From: Myxococcus stipitatus
GTDB lineage: Bacteria > Myxococcota > Myxococcia > Myxococcales > Myxococcaceae
DNA length: 64,000 nt
Assembly: GCF_037414475.1 (NCBI RefSeq)
Contig: NZ_CP147913.1
Span: 7,810,001-7,874,000, forward strand
Direction of reading: 5' to 3'
This document shows, one piece after another, positions 47,000-56,080 of the stretch; position 1 is the stretch's first letter; each line of letters begins with the position of its first letter. Under the pieces are notes generated by a model. The model was given only the letters and a program-made list of their open reading frames with translations. It ran no database searches and was not told the DNA's origin. A program made the translations under genes and the position numbers.

Positions 47000-47030
47000 C
47001 GTGTGCCTCCGCCGATGTCGGGCTGACGGG

Positions 47031-48101
47031 CTACCGCTTGTCGACCTTGATGACGCCGCGGCGAATCTGGTCCAGCTCGATGGACTCGAAGAGCGCCTGG
47101 AAGTTGCCGTTGCCGAAGCCCTCGTTGCCCTTGCGCTGGATGATCTCGAAGAAGATGGGGCCGAAGAGGTTCTCCGTGAAGATCTGCAGGAGCAGCCCCT
47201 CCTGCTCGTTGCCGTCGATGAGGATGCGGTTCTTCCTCATCCGCGCCAGGTCCTCACCGTGGTTCGGGACGCGCTTGTCGACCAGGTCGTAGTACGTGTC
47301 GAGCGTGTCCTGGAGCAGCACGCCGCGGGCGCGCAGCTTCTCGACGGTGGCGTAGATGTCCTGGGTGGACAGGGCCAGATGCTGGATGCCCTCGCCCTTG
47401 TACAGGCGGATGAACTCCTCGATCTGTGACTTGTCGTCCTGGCTCTCGTTGAGCGGAATCCGGATGGCGCGGTCCGGAGCAATCATCGCCTGGCTGAACA
47501 GGCCGGTGGCCTGGCCCTTGATGTCGAAGTACTTCTGCTCGGTGAAGCCGAAGATGCGGTTGTAGAACGACGACCAGGTCCGCATCTGGCCCCGGCGCAC
47601 GTTGTGCGTCAGGTGGTCCAGCGACTCCAGGCCCACGCTGTTCTTGGCCTCGGCCTCGGCGGCGCCCGGAATCTGCTCCCAGGAGTCGTAGATGCTGCCG
47701 CTCGGCCCGTGGCGGTCGATGAGATACAGCAGGCTGCCACCGATGCCCTGGATGACATAGTACCCCTCGCCCAGGGAGCTGAGCGTCGGGTCCGCCGCGA
47801 TGGCACCGCGCTCCAGCGCCAGCTCATAGGACGTGCGGGCATTGGCCACGCGGAACGCCATGGCGTTGGCGGAAGGACCATGGGCGGCCCGGAAGTCGGC
47901 GGCCTGCCCCGAAGGCTCACGGCTGATGAGCAGGTTGATGTCGCCCTGCTTGTACCGGACCAGCTCCTTGGTCGGGTGCTTGGAGTAGGCGGTGAACCCC
48001 AGCGCCTCCACCAGCTTGATCATCGCCTCGGGTGCGGGGCTCGTGAACTCCACGAACTCAAAGCCGTTCAGCCCAAGAGGGTTTTCCGCCGCGCTGATCA
48101 T
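47031..48101 (-). CDS. hppD: 4-hydroxyphenylpyruvate dioxygenase
   Basis: A 356-residue non-heme iron enzyme making homogentisate from 4-hydroxyphenylpyruvate. ATG 48101 has GGAGG 7 bases upstream. The two vicinal-oxygen-chelate halves are clear. Iron ligands lie in LDHLTHNVRRG (His), IQHLALSTQDIY (His) and FFEIIQRKG (Glu). It is first in the hppD-hmgA-Rieske unit. The upstream gap holds two repeat elements that may bind a regulator (48178-48194 and 48244-48273). Confidence 0.96.
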   Translation of the reverse strand: MISAAENPLGLNGFEFVEFTSPAPEAMIKLVEALGFTAYSKHPTKELVRYKQGDINLLISREPSGQAADFRAAHGPSANAMAFRVANARTSYELALERGAIAADPTLSSLGEGYYVIQGIGGSLLYLIDRHGPSGSIYDSWEQIPGAAEAEAKNSVGLESLDHLTHNVRRGQMRTWSSFYNRIFGFTEQKYFDIKGQATGLFSQAMIAPDRAIRIPLNESQDDKSQIEEFIRLYKGEGIQHLALSTQDIYATVEKLRARGVLLQDTLDTYYDLVDKRVPNHGEDLARMRKNRILIDGNEQEGLLLQIFTENLFGPIFFEIIQRKGNEGFGNGNFQALFESIELDQIRRGVIKVDKR

Positions 48102-48177
48102 GAGAGTGCCTCCGCACATCGTCTACGAGTGTGACCAAAAGGTAGGCAGGGGCGCGCGATGAGGAAAGCACAAAGAA

Positions 48178-48194
48178 CTGCCAGAGATTGTCAG
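48178..48194. promoter_or_regulatory. Palindrome upstream of hppD
   Basis: CTGCCA, a 5-base spacer, TGTCAG: an inverted repeat with one unpaired position per half, 77 bp before the hppD start. It is a candidate operator for tyrosine catabolism; the regulator is unknown. Confidence 0.3.
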
Positions 48195-48243
48195 TCCCCC
48201 ACACCATCTCCAGGGCGAGCCCGCGCGTGAATGCGCACAGGTC

Positions 48244-48273
48244 CCGCGTCAAACGGGCAGTGCGCCGCGTCAA
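48244..48273. repeat. Direct repeat CCGCGTCAA, 21 bp apart
   Basis: CCGCGTCAA occurs at 48244-48252 and 48265-48273, two helical turns apart, in the gap between hppD and the DUF4340 gene. Both copies would face the same side of DNA, as for a dimeric activator. Function not known. Confidence 0.3.
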
Positions 48274-48317
48274 CTTGGGAAGGCTTGGATTGAGCAGTTT
48301 ACGGGGTTGCCGCTAGT

Positions 48318-49823
48318 TCACGGTGCGTCGGCTTCCGACGGCACAGGGAGGGCGTCCGTCAGGTCCTCTGCCCGTCGAGGCAGGTCGAGCCCGTCGAAGC
48401 TGACCTCGAGCACCTCGGGCCCGGAGCCTCGCGCGTGGCTCAAGTCGGGCGACTCGGGGACGGGGGAGCCCACCCACAGTCGCGTGAGCTCGTGTCCGTC
48501 CTGATGGAGCAGCCGCACGCCCGGAGAGGTGTCGCTGATGCCGTACTTCGCCCAGTTCTTCGGCCGGGCCTCACCGAACGCCGTCGCCTTGAGCGAGCCC
48601 AGCGCGCGCAGCAGGGAGACCACGCGGAAGTGCTGGGCCTTGCCCGGAGTCGGCGACTCCACGTGCCACGCCTCGGTGCCCGCGTCGCCCTGGGCCTGGT
48701 TGACCAAGGTGATGGGCGCCGCGCCGCCGCCGGGATGGAACACCACGCGCCGCACCTCTTCGCGGCGGAAGCTCAACACATGCCGGTCCTTCCACTCGCG
48801 CACGTCCACATCCAGCATGGCGAGCGTGCTCTCGGGGACCTCGCCCAGCACCGCGTCGGAGCCTTGTTCCCGCAGCGCGTGGATGCGCGACGCTCCCTCC
48901 TCCGTCACCTGGGCCAGGCGGATGCGCACCGGCTCGCCTGTGCGGAGCGTGAAGCGTGCGTCGACGAGAGGCGACTCGAAGCCCAGCTTGCGCCTCGAGG
49001 TCGCGGAGTCCTCTGGGAACGAGAGCGCGCGTTGTTCCTTCAGGGCCTTCAGCAAGGCGGAGACGCGAGACTCATCCGCGCGCTCGGCCACGGGCTTCGT
49101 CAGCCGCCAGCGCGGCGTGCCCACGTCATGCTCCAGGAGATATCCGCGCCCTCGAGCCCGCACGTCGATGCTCACGAGGGAGGCGGTCTCCAAGTCGCCG
49201 AGAATCTCCTTCGAGCGCAGCGCGAACGTGTCCTTGTCCAGGCTCCAGCGCACGGAGCCTTGCGCGGCGTACACCTTGGGGTCGCCTTCTCGTCGCACGT
49301 AGACGGAGCCATCGAACGTGTTCTCGATGCCACCGTGCAGCGTCACCGTGTGTTGGCGGCTCGGGTCGTCCACTCCGCCTCCGCTGGCATCTGGCAGGTA
49401 GGCCTGGGCCGTGACGGTGAAGACCGGCGAGCGGAGTCCATACTTCTCCAGGTCCGCGTCGGTGGGGGCTTCGTTCACGACCGGGCTGGCGGACGAACTC
49501 TCCAACGTTTCGAGCAGGGCCTCCACGGCGGCGGCCTCCGCGCGCGTTCTCACGGGAGACACCAACCGCCATTCGCCCTTCGGCTCGCGCGTCAGCTCGG
49601 TGGTGGTTCCCTGGGCTCGCACCGTGATGTGAGTGAACACCGGGGCGGGAGCCTTCGTGCCCTGGGGATGGGAAGCGCGAGGGGCGAAGAGCTGCTCTGA
49701 AGCGGCGTGCTGCTCGACGGCCTTCGGTGGCGTGGGCCGCCGGGTGGTGCTCCACGCGTAGAGGCCCAGACCTCCGGCGCCGAGGATGAGCAGCGCGACG
49801 AGGCTCTTCGCCGGGGCGCTCAC
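48318..49823 (-). CDS. DUF4340 protein of ABC exporter unit
   Basis: A 501-residue protein with an N-terminal membrane anchor (about residues 5-23) and a large periplasmic domain. Repeated W-x-L/V-x-x-P units with intervening strands (GEWRLVSPV, PRWRLTKPVAERADESRVSALLKAL, LEKYGLRSPVFTVT) match DUF4340, usually found beside GldG. It starts at GTG 49823, overlapping the gldG stop by 4 bp. In other bacteria this protein accompanies the GldA/F/G exporter; its job is unknown. It is last in the unit. Confidence 0.82.
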   Translation of the reverse strand: MSAPAKSLVALLILGAGGLGLYAWSTTRRPTPPKAVEQHAASEQLFAPRASHPQGTKAPAPVFTHITVRAQGTTTELTREPKGEWRLVSPVRTRAEAAAVEALLETLESSSASPVVNEAPTDADLEKYGLRSPVFTVTAQAYLPDASGGGVDDPSRQHTVTLHGGIENTFDGSVYVRREGDPKVYAAQGSVRWSLDKDTFALRSKEILGDLETASLVSIDVRARGRGYLLEHDVGTPRWRLTKPVAERADESRVSALLKALKEQRALSFPEDSATSRRKLGFESPLVDARFTLRTGEPVRIRLAQVTEEGASRIHALREQGSDAVLGEVPESTLAMLDVDVREWKDRHVLSFRREEVRRVVFHPGGGAAPITLVNQAQGDAGTEAWHVESPTPGKAQHFRVVSLLRALGSLKATAFGEARPKNWAKYGISDTSPGVRLLHQDGHELTRLWVGSPVPESPDLSHARGSGPEVLEVSFDGLDLPRRAEDLTDALPVPSEADAP

Positions 49824-51391
49824 TTGTGCCGCCGCGCCAGCCAGATGGCGATGCCCAGGCCCATCATGGAGAGGGGAAGGATGTCGGTGGCGAAGAAGCG
49901 CATGCTCGCCACGGCGGACGGGTCCAGCTCCAGCGTGGACACGTCGCGGTCCGGGGGACGCACGGTGATGCGCGCCACCTGATTCGACGCCCAGCCCAGC
50001 GCGTTCATCACCAGGTTGCGATTGGGTTCGTGTCCCCAGTTGGAGTCCAGGAGCAGGTCGGATTCACCCAGCACCACGAGCCGCGCCTCCTCGAAGCGCT
50101 TGTCGGGAGAGCCTCTCGTGTCGCGGGTGATGGCCGCGGCGAGCGTGAGCTGACCCGTCTTCTCTCCATCGGAGGGCACCGCGTTCTTCGTGGGGGTGGT
50201 CTCCACCCAACCATTCGGCGAGCTATGAACCAGCGGCTCCACGCGGACACCGGGCGCGAGCCCTTCGTGCAGCGGAGTGAGGCTGCGCGCCGTGGGCAGT
50301 TGCACCGGTAGGTTGCCCTGAATCAGCGGCTGGACGATGGCGTGGTTCCTGTAGAACCGGGAGACCAGCACGTAGGGGTTGCCGTTGTTGAACTGCGAGT
50401 CCGCGGCGATGCCCTCGTCGAGCTGGATGCCATACTCGGCCAGCAAGACCCCGAGCCCGTCCTCCAGCCCGTAGTCGGTGAAGTAGAGCATCCGTCCGCC
50501 GCCCGCCAGGTACTTGCGGAGCACCTCCACCTCCGGCTCCGTGTACGGCACCCGGGCTCCCGCGATGATGACGAGCGACGCGTCGCGCGGGATATCCGTC
50601 GTGCCCACCAGATACATGGCCTCCGCGGCGTAGCCCTCGTGGAGCAATTGCCGGCGCAGCTCGGACATGGACTCGCCCTGGTCGGAGGGGGCCGCCGGGT
50701 CGTGCTCGAGCGGCCATTCCCCATGGCCGGTGATGAAGTACACGCGCTGCGTGCCCACCGTGCTCAGCTTGATGAGGGCGTTGGTCAGGTCCTGCTCGGA
50801 GACATTGGCGGCGATGGTGTGGGAGGCGTTGGGGCCCTCGCCTCGAACGAGCACCACGCTGGCCTGGCCCGCCTTGAGGTTGAACAGCGCGGCCAGCTCC
50901 GGGCTGCTGTTCGGGTCCTGGATGACGTACTCGAAGCGCTCGGGGACCTGTTGGTGGTAGCGCGCGAACAGCGACTCCAGCAGGGCGTGGGCACGGTGGG
51001 TGGGTGGCAGGAAACCGAATGCGACAACCTTTTCTGGAAGCGCTTCGAGCGTGGCCACGGTCTGCGGCGAGAGCGAGTGGATGCGCCCCTTCGTCAGGTC
51101 CCACCGGGCCCCCTTCGTGGCGGCCACGTAGTTGATGGCCACCAGCCCGCATAGCGCCAAGAGCACGATGAGCGCGGAGCGCAGGAAGGCGACGCTCGCC
51201 TGGCTCGTGGCGAACTCGCGGGAGGACTTGAGGTTGGTGGCCAGGAACACGCCCACCAGCACCAGTCCGAGGCCCGCCTTGATGCCCGCGGCGATGGGGC
51301 TGCCGGACGTCATGAAGAGCGTGACGGGACTGGACAGGAGCAGCATGAGCCCGAAGGCGCCCAGGTACTGGCCGAGGCGGGTCGCTTTCAT
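49820..51391 (-). CDS. gldG: GldG-like protein of ABC exporter
   Basis: A 523-residue protein. ATG 51391 starts MKATRLGQYLGAFG. Membrane segments lie at about residues 10-28, 36-54, 70-88 and near the C-terminus (MMGLGIAIWLARR). The large periplasmic region (about 95-480) has the RWDLTKGRIHSLSPQTVATLEAL start of the ABC-type uncharacterised/GldG family, then VYFITGHGEWPLEHDP and the IFT-like LVIIAGARVPYTEPEVEVLRKYLAGGGRMLYF segment. It is coupled to DUF4340 and follows gldF by 37 bp. The name comes from Flavobacterium gliding, but homologs occur in non-gliding bacteria, so motility is not implied. Confidence 0.82.
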   Translation of the reverse strand: MKATRLGQYLGAFGLMLLLSSPVTLFMTSGSPIAAGIKAGLGLVLVGVFLATNLKSSREFATSQASVAFLRSALIVLLALCGLVAINYVAATKGARWDLTKGRIHSLSPQTVATLEALPEKVVAFGFLPPTHRAHALLESLFARYHQQVPERFEYVIQDPNSSPELAALFNLKAGQASVVLVRGEGPNASHTIAANVSEQDLTNALIKLSTVGTQRVYFITGHGEWPLEHDPAAPSDQGESMSELRRQLLHEGYAAEAMYLVGTTDIPRDASLVIIAGARVPYTEPEVEVLRKYLAGGGRMLYFTDYGLEDGLGVLLAEYGIQLDEGIAADSQFNNGNPYVLVSRFYRNHAIVQPLIQGNLPVQLPTARSLTPLHEGLAPGVRVEPLVHSSPNGWVETTPTKNAVPSDGEKTGQLTLAAAITRDTRGSPDKRFEEARLVVLGESDLLLDSNWGHEPNRNLVMNALGWASNQVARITVRPPDRDVSTLELDPSAVASMRFFATDILPLSMMGLGIAIWLARRHK

Positions 51392-51428
51392 GAGGTCGGG
51401 TTTCCCTTTCGCACGAGCACGGGCCACT

Positions 51429-52235
51429 TCACGCCCAGCGCCGCGCCTCCACGGTGCGGTGGGTGAGCAGCAGCGAGAAGACGATGACGGAGGTGAAGAA
51501 CACGAGCGTCTTCACCTCGAGGACACCCTTGAACAGGCTGTCGAGCTGGGCATCGAAGGACAGGTGCATCAACACCGAGCGCACCGGCTCCTCCGTGGCC
51601 TGAGCGACTCCCGTCAGCATCATCCACGGCAGCAGCACGCTGAAGGAGAGGAAGGCGGCGAGCATCTGGCTCTCCGTCAGCGCGGAGATGAACAAGCCCA
51701 CCGCCATGCACGTGGCGCCCCACAGCAGGACGCCCGCATAGCCGAGGAGCACGGTGGACCAGTCCAGCGCGGGGCCGGACTCGGCGCCGCGGCCATGGAA
51801 GGACAGCACCAGCGGGAAGATGATCGTGATGCCCAGCGTCGCGGAGATGATGCCCAGTCCGCCCAGGTACTTGCCCAGGACGAGCTCGATGGGGCGCACG
51901 GGCGCGGTCAGCAACAGCTCGAAGGTCTTGTTGCGCTTCTCCTCGGCGAACAGGCGCATCGAGAGGAAGGGCGCGATGAACAGCGTGATGACGCTGATGA
52001 TGCCCCACAGCTGCACCACCACGCCGTCGGTGAGGTTCCGGTACGCGTGGAGATTCTCGGCCACCTGCGCCCAGGTGTTGGCGCGCGCATCCGCCTGCAC
52101 CTCCTGGAGCTTCACGAGCAGGTTCACGAAGAAGAACGACGACAGCGCGGTCATGGCGGTGAAGACGCCATAGGCCCACGGGGTGGTGAAGTAGATGGAC
52201 AGTTCCTTGCGGGCGATGGCCAGGGCGGTGCGCAT
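51429..52235 (-). CDS. gldF: ABC-2 type permease, GldF-like
   Basis: A 268-residue membrane protein with six hydrophobic segments. It starts MRTALAIARKELSIYFTTPWAYG and carries the RLFAEEKRNKTFELLLTAPVRPIELVLGKYL motif, the ABC-2 permease signature that contacts the ATPase. It works with the GldA-like ATPase and GldG-like subunit as an exporter of unknown substrate. It is 37 bp after gldA. Confidence 0.87.
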   Translation of the reverse strand: MRTALAIARKELSIYFTTPWAYGVFTAMTALSSFFFVNLLVKLQEVQADARANTWAQVAENLHAYRNLTDGVVVQLWGIISVITLFIAPFLSMRLFAEEKRNKTFELLLTAPVRPIELVLGKYLGGLGIISATLGITIIFPLVLSFHGRGAESGPALDWSTVLLGYAGVLLWGATCMAVGLFISALTESQMLAAFLSFSVLLPWMMLTGVAQATEEPVRSVLMHLSFDAQLDSLFKGVLEVKTLVFFTSVIVFSLLLTHRTVEARRWA

Positions 52236-52272
52236 GAACCGGAGAGTCCTTGAGGGGAGGGAGAGGCCGTGC

Positions 52273-53001
52273 TCAGGCGGCGGTCAGCTTGATGAAGACT
52301 TCTTCCAGCGACGCGCTCTCGGTGGTGCCTTGCATCCCGGCCAGCTTCCGCAGGTTGTCGTGGGCGGCGATGCGTCCCTGGTTGAGGATGAGGACCTTCT
52401 CGCACGTCATCGTGACCTCCGGGAGGATGTGCGTGGAGAGGATGACGGTGTGCTTTCCCGCGAGGCTCTTGATGAGCGCGCGCACCTCCGCGCGCTGGGC
52501 CGGGTCCAGTCCTTCCGTGGGCTCGTCGAGGATGATGACGGGCGGTGAGCCCAGGAGCGCCTGGGCGATACCCACGCGCTGCTTGTAGCCCTTGGAGAGG
52601 TTCTGGAGCAGGCGCTCCGCCACGTGGGTGACGCCGGTGAGGGCCGCCACGCGCTCCACCTCTTCAGGAAGTCCCCGAGGCGGCAGGCGCTTGAGCGCCG
52701 CGACGAACCGCAGGTACCCGCGCACCGTCATCTCCGGATAGAGGGGCGGCGTCTCCGGCAGGTAACCGATGCGGCGCTTCACCTCGAGCGGGTGCTTGGA
52801 GACGTCGAAGCCTCCCACGCGGGCCACTCCCTCCGACGGAGGGATGAAGCCGGTGAGAATCTTCATCGTGGTGGACTTGCCCGCGCCGTTCGGCCCGAGG
52901 AACCCGAGGATTTCTCCCTCCTCCACGCTGAAGGAGAGGTCGTCGATGGCCACGCGGTCGCGATACCGCTTGGTGAGGTGCTGCACCTCGATCATCGCCA
53001 T
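52273..53001 (-). CDS. gldA: ABC transporter ATPase, GldA-like
   Basis: A 242-residue ATPase, first in the gldA-gldF-gldG-DUF4340 unit. Walker A is GPNGAGKST (residues 36-44), the signature LSKGYKQR and Walker B VIILDEPTEGLDP are intact, followed by the switch histidine in ILSTHILPE. ATG 53001 has GGAG 7 bases upstream. It should energise export by GldF/GldG. The start diverges from aspartate kinase, with 220 bp between. Confidence 0.9.
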   Translation of the reverse strand: MAMIEVQHLTKRYRDRVAIDDLSFSVEEGEILGFLGPNGAGKSTTMKILTGFIPPSEGVARVGGFDVSKHPLEVKRRIGYLPETPPLYPEMTVRGYLRFVAALKRLPPRGLPEEVERVAALTGVTHVAERLLQNLSKGYKQRVGIAQALLGSPPVIILDEPTEGLDPAQRAEVRALIKSLAGKHTVILSTHILPEVTMTCEKVLILNQGRIAAHDNLRKLAGMQGTTESASLEEVFIKLTAA

Positions 53002-53221
53002 GGGAGGGCTCCAGGGAAGACGCGCTCGAGCCTGGGCCGCCGGCCGTGGAGGAGTATCTCGGACGGCCCGGGCAGACCTCGGTCGACTATAGGGGGCGAC
53101 CTTGGGGTGTCAAGGCGACGCCCGGTTCCTGGCCCGAGGGCTGCTCGGGCTGGCCGCGCTCCTGCAAGAGTCCCATCCGTGTGGTTCCCCGGACACACCC
53201 AACAAGGGTAGTGAGAGGCTC

Positions 53222-54415
53222 ATGCCTATCGTGGTCCAGAAGTACGGCGGCTCGTCGGTGGCCGACGTGGAGAAGATTCGCAAGGTGGCGCGCAGGGTGA
53301 AGGACAAGCGCGACGCCGGGTACCAGGTGGTGGTGGTGGTGAGCGCCATGGGCGACACCACCGACGAACTGCTCGCGTTGGCCAAGCAGGTGTCGCCGGA
53401 CCCCGCGAGGCGCGAACTGGACATGTTGCTGACGTGTGGCGAGCGCATCTCGATGGCGCTGTTGTCCATGGCGCTCCAGGAGATGGAGGTGCCGGCCATC
53501 AGCTTCACGGGAAGCCAGAGCGGCATCATCACGAACGACGCACACGCGCAGGCGCGCATCGTCGAGGTGCGGCCGTACCGCATCCATGACGAGCTGGCGC
53601 GGGGCAAGGTGGTCATCGTCGCCGGCTACCAGGGGGTGTCGTACAAGAAGGAAGTGACGACGCTGGGGCGGGGGGGCTCGGACACGACGGCGGTGGCGCT
53701 GGCCGCGGCGCTGGAGGCGGAGGCGTGTGAAATCTACTCCGACGTGGATGGCATCTTCAGCGCGGACCCGCGCGTGGTGCCGGACGCGCGCAAGCTGGAG
53801 TCGCTCAACTACGACGAGATGCAGGAGCTGGCGAGCGCGGGCGCCAAGGTGCTCAACGCGCAGGCGGTGGAGTGGGCGAAGTCGCGAGGCATCGCCATCC
53901 TCGCCCGCACCGCGCATGCGCAGGGCAGTGGCACGGTGGTGCGCGAGCTGACGGCGCCCTCGGACACGCGCGTGAAAGGCGTCACGGCGGACGCGGAGCT
54001 GGCGGTGCTGGCCGCGGGGAAGGAGGTTCCGCTGCCGGAGCTGTTGGAGTTCCTGGACGCGCGAGGCGTGCGAGGCCGCTCCCTGGGGTTCGATGGCTTG
54101 CCGGGGGGCGCGGGGCACGCGTACCTGCTCGTGCCGCTGGCGGACATCCATGGGCCGGAGGCGCTGCGCAAGGAGCTGGCCACGCGCTTCAGCGGCTCGG
54201 TGTCCTGGCGCGAGGAGCTGGGCACCGTCACGTGTGTGGGCGTGGGCCTCAACGCGGACTGGGCGCCCCTGCGTCAGGCGCTCTCGGTGGCGGAGGAGCT
54301 GGGGGCCCAGGTGCACGCGGCCCACACCTCGCCGCTCCAGCTCACGCTGCTGGTCGACAAGCCGCACCTCAAGCCGCTCACGGCCAGGCTGCACCGCGAG
54401 CTGCTGGGCGGCTGA
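53222..54415 (+). CDS. lysC: Aspartate kinase
   Basis: A 397-residue enzyme phosphorylating aspartate, the entry to lysine, threonine and methionine synthesis. ATG 53222 starts MPIVVQKYGGSSV (residues 7-13 are the KYGGSS signature), with GAGAGG a few bases upstream. LLTCGERISMALL and TTLGRGGSDTTAVALAAAL are the catalytic loops; the C-terminal third (about 265-397) contains the two ACT regulatory domains for amino-acid feedback. The class (mono- or multifunctional) is the short, single-activity type. A strong hairpin follows at 54443-54477. Confidence 0.95.
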   Translation: MPIVVQKYGGSSVADVEKIRKVARRVKDKRDAGYQVVVVVSAMGDTTDELLALAKQVSPDPARRELDMLLTCGERISMALLSMALQEMEVPAISFTGSQSGIITNDAHAQARIVEVRPYRIHDELARGKVVIVAGYQGVSYKKEVTTLGRGGSDTTAVALAAALEAEACEIYSDVDGIFSADPRVVPDARKLESLNYDEMQELASAGAKVLNAQAVEWAKSRGIAILARTAHAQGSGTVVRELTAPSDTRVKGVTADAELAVLAAGKEVPLPELLEFLDARGVRGRSLGFDGLPGGAGHAYLLVPLADIHGPEALRKELATRFSGSVSWREELGTVTCVGVGLNADWAPLRQALSVAEELGAQVHAAHTSPLQLTLLVDKPHLKPLTARLHRELLGG

Positions 54416-54442
54416 GGACGCACCCGCCGCGTTGAGAGGAAA

Positions 54443-54477
54443 CCTCCGGCGGCCCGAGGCCGCGTGTCCGCCGGAGG
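54443..54477. terminator. Bidirectional terminator between lysC and a beta-helix gene
   Basis: CCTCCGGCGG (54443-54452) pairs over 10 bp with CCGCCGGAGG (54468-54477), loop 15 bases. It lies between convergent genes and is likely shared. Confidence 0.7.
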
Positions 54478-54493
54478 CTTCGCGAACCTCACC

Positions 54494-56080
54494 TCACTCG
54501 GTGAGCGAGGCGGTGGCCGACTGGCCGGGGCAGCCGGACTCCACGGCGCCGATGTCCGGCGCGGAGCCGCAGAAGGGCAGTCCCAGGTCCATGCCCTGGT
54601 CCACCGCGCCCGCCCCAGGCGTGAAGGCCTTCGAGTTCGTCAGCGCGGTGGCGGACTCCGTGGAGTTCACGTCCAGGCGCCGCTCCTGCTTCCAGGTGGC
54701 GAGGGGCGTGCCCTTCCAGGCGTTGTCGGGCGCGAAGAAGTCGCCGAACGTGAAGCTCGCGCCGGGCGGGTAGCTGTTGGACTCCATCGTCAGGCCCGGA
54801 GCCAGGGGGCCCAGGTTGACGGCGTTGCGGGCGTTGAAGAGGTTGTTCCGCACCACGACGTTCGACGAGGCGCCGCCGGTGCCGTGCCCGACCACCAGCG
54901 CGAAGCCGTTGGTTCCCGTCACGGTGTTGTGCAGCACGCGCACGTCATTGCCGTTCTCGACGCGGATGGCGGAGCCCTCGGGCATCTTCAGGTCGTGGAT
55001 GCGATTGCGGCGCACGGAGACGTTGGTCGGCGGCGCGCCCACCCGGTTGCCACCCACGGAGACACCCATCGAGGCGTTGGAGATGTCGTTGTCCTCGATG
55101 GTGACGTTCTTCGCGGAGTAGTGGACGACGATTGCCTCGCCGCGGGCCGTGGCGGTCCGGGCGAAACCATGCAGGGTGTTCCCGCGCACCGTGACGTTGT
55201 GGCACGTCTTGATGTCCACGGCGTTCTCGCGGTTGTCATACATGCGGTTGTTCTCGACGAGGACACCGCTCGCGGGCGTGTCGTTGCTGAAGCCCTCGGG
55301 CCCCAGGCACTGCACGGAGTCACCCGAGTTGTCATGGATGTCATTGCCGCGCACGGTGATGTCTCGCGACGTGGGGGCGATGACGATGCCGTGGGAGTCG
55401 TTGGCGCCCTGGGCGAAGTGGTGGATGTGGTTGTTCTCGATGGTGACGCCGCGTGCGCCGCCGTCGGTGCTGATGCCACTGCCGAAGGTGCCGGAGTGCA
55501 GTTCGTTGTCGGCGAGCACCGTGCCCTGGGTGTCGCCGGCGAACGTCACGGCGAGCTGCCGCTGGTTGCGCACGTCGAACTCGAAGCCCTCGATGCGCCA
55601 GTTGGGGCGCTGGACCAGGGCCATGTACCAGCCGTCACCCGTGGGGACGAGCTTGGGCTTGCCCTCACCGCGCAGGGTGATGGGGGCCTTGGTGGTGCCA
55701 GCGCGCACGGACGAGTCGAACACCAGCTTCTCGGCGTAGGTCCCCTTCTGGACGCGGATGATTTCACCGGGCCCCGCCTGGGTGATGGCCTTGGAGATGG
55801 TGCGCAGGGGCTTGTCCTTCGTGCCTTGCGCGGTGTCGTTGCCGGAGGGACTCACGAACCACTCGCGGGAGTACTGCGCGGATGCCGGCTGCTCTGTCGG
55901 AGTGGGCTCGTTGGTGACGGGCTGGGTGGGGTCGGGCGCGGGCCTGGTGGGAGGCACAGTGGGCCGGGTGGGATTGGGGATGGCGCCCACGGCGGAGGGG
56001 GGCTCCTTGTTTCCATTGCAAGCGGCGAGGCCTCCCACGGAAATGGCTCCGATGAGGCAAAGGCTGCGCAGTGTGGACAT
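54494..56080 (-). CDS. Right-handed beta-helix lipoprotein
   Basis: A 528-residue protein with lipobox LAAC (Cys21). A Pro/Thr-rich spacer (about 27-67; PTRPTVPPTRPAPDPTQP) precedes a DUF1565-like cap (REWFVSPSGNDTAQGTKDKPLRTISKAI) and a parallel beta-helix from about residue 100 to 445. The helix shows many PbH1 turns of the N-x-[IV]-x-x-x-x-x-x-G type (VTIENNHIHHF, ITVRGNDIHDN, VLVENNRMYDN, VTIEDNDISN). Such folds bind or cleave polysaccharides; no catalytic residues can be assigned. The last 80 residues form a separate segment with two cysteines. It is surface-exposed by inference. Confidence 0.82.
   Translation of the reverse strand: MSTLRSLCLIGAISVGGLAACNGNKEPPSAVGAIPNPTRPTVPPTRPAPDPTQPVTNEPTPTEQPASAQYSREWFVSPSGNDTAQGTKDKPLRTISKAITQAGPGEIIRVQKGTYAEKLVFDSSVRAGTTKAPITLRGEGKPKLVPTGDGWYMALVQRPNWRIEGFEFDVRNQRQLAVTFAGDTQGTVLADNELHSGTFGSGISTDGGARGVTIENNHIHHFAQGANDSHGIVIAPTSRDITVRGNDIHDNSGDSVQCLGPEGFSNDTPASGVLVENNRMYDNRENAVDIKTCHNVTVRGNTLHGFARTATARGEAIVVHYSAKNVTIEDNDISNASMGVSVGGNRVGAPPTNVSVRRNRIHDLKMPEGSAIRVENGNDVRVLHNTVTGTNGFALVVGHGTGGASSNVVVRNNLFNARNAVNLGPLAPGLTMESNSYPPGASFTFGDFFAPDNAWKGTPLATWKQERRLDVNSTESATALTNSKAFTPGAGAVDQGMDLGLPFCGSAPDIGAVESGCPGQSATASLTE

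Noticed and set aside
48318..53001. Naming the ABC unit a gliding-motility system
   Set aside because: Homologs occur in non-gliding bacteria and the other flavobacterial gliding genes are missing nearby.
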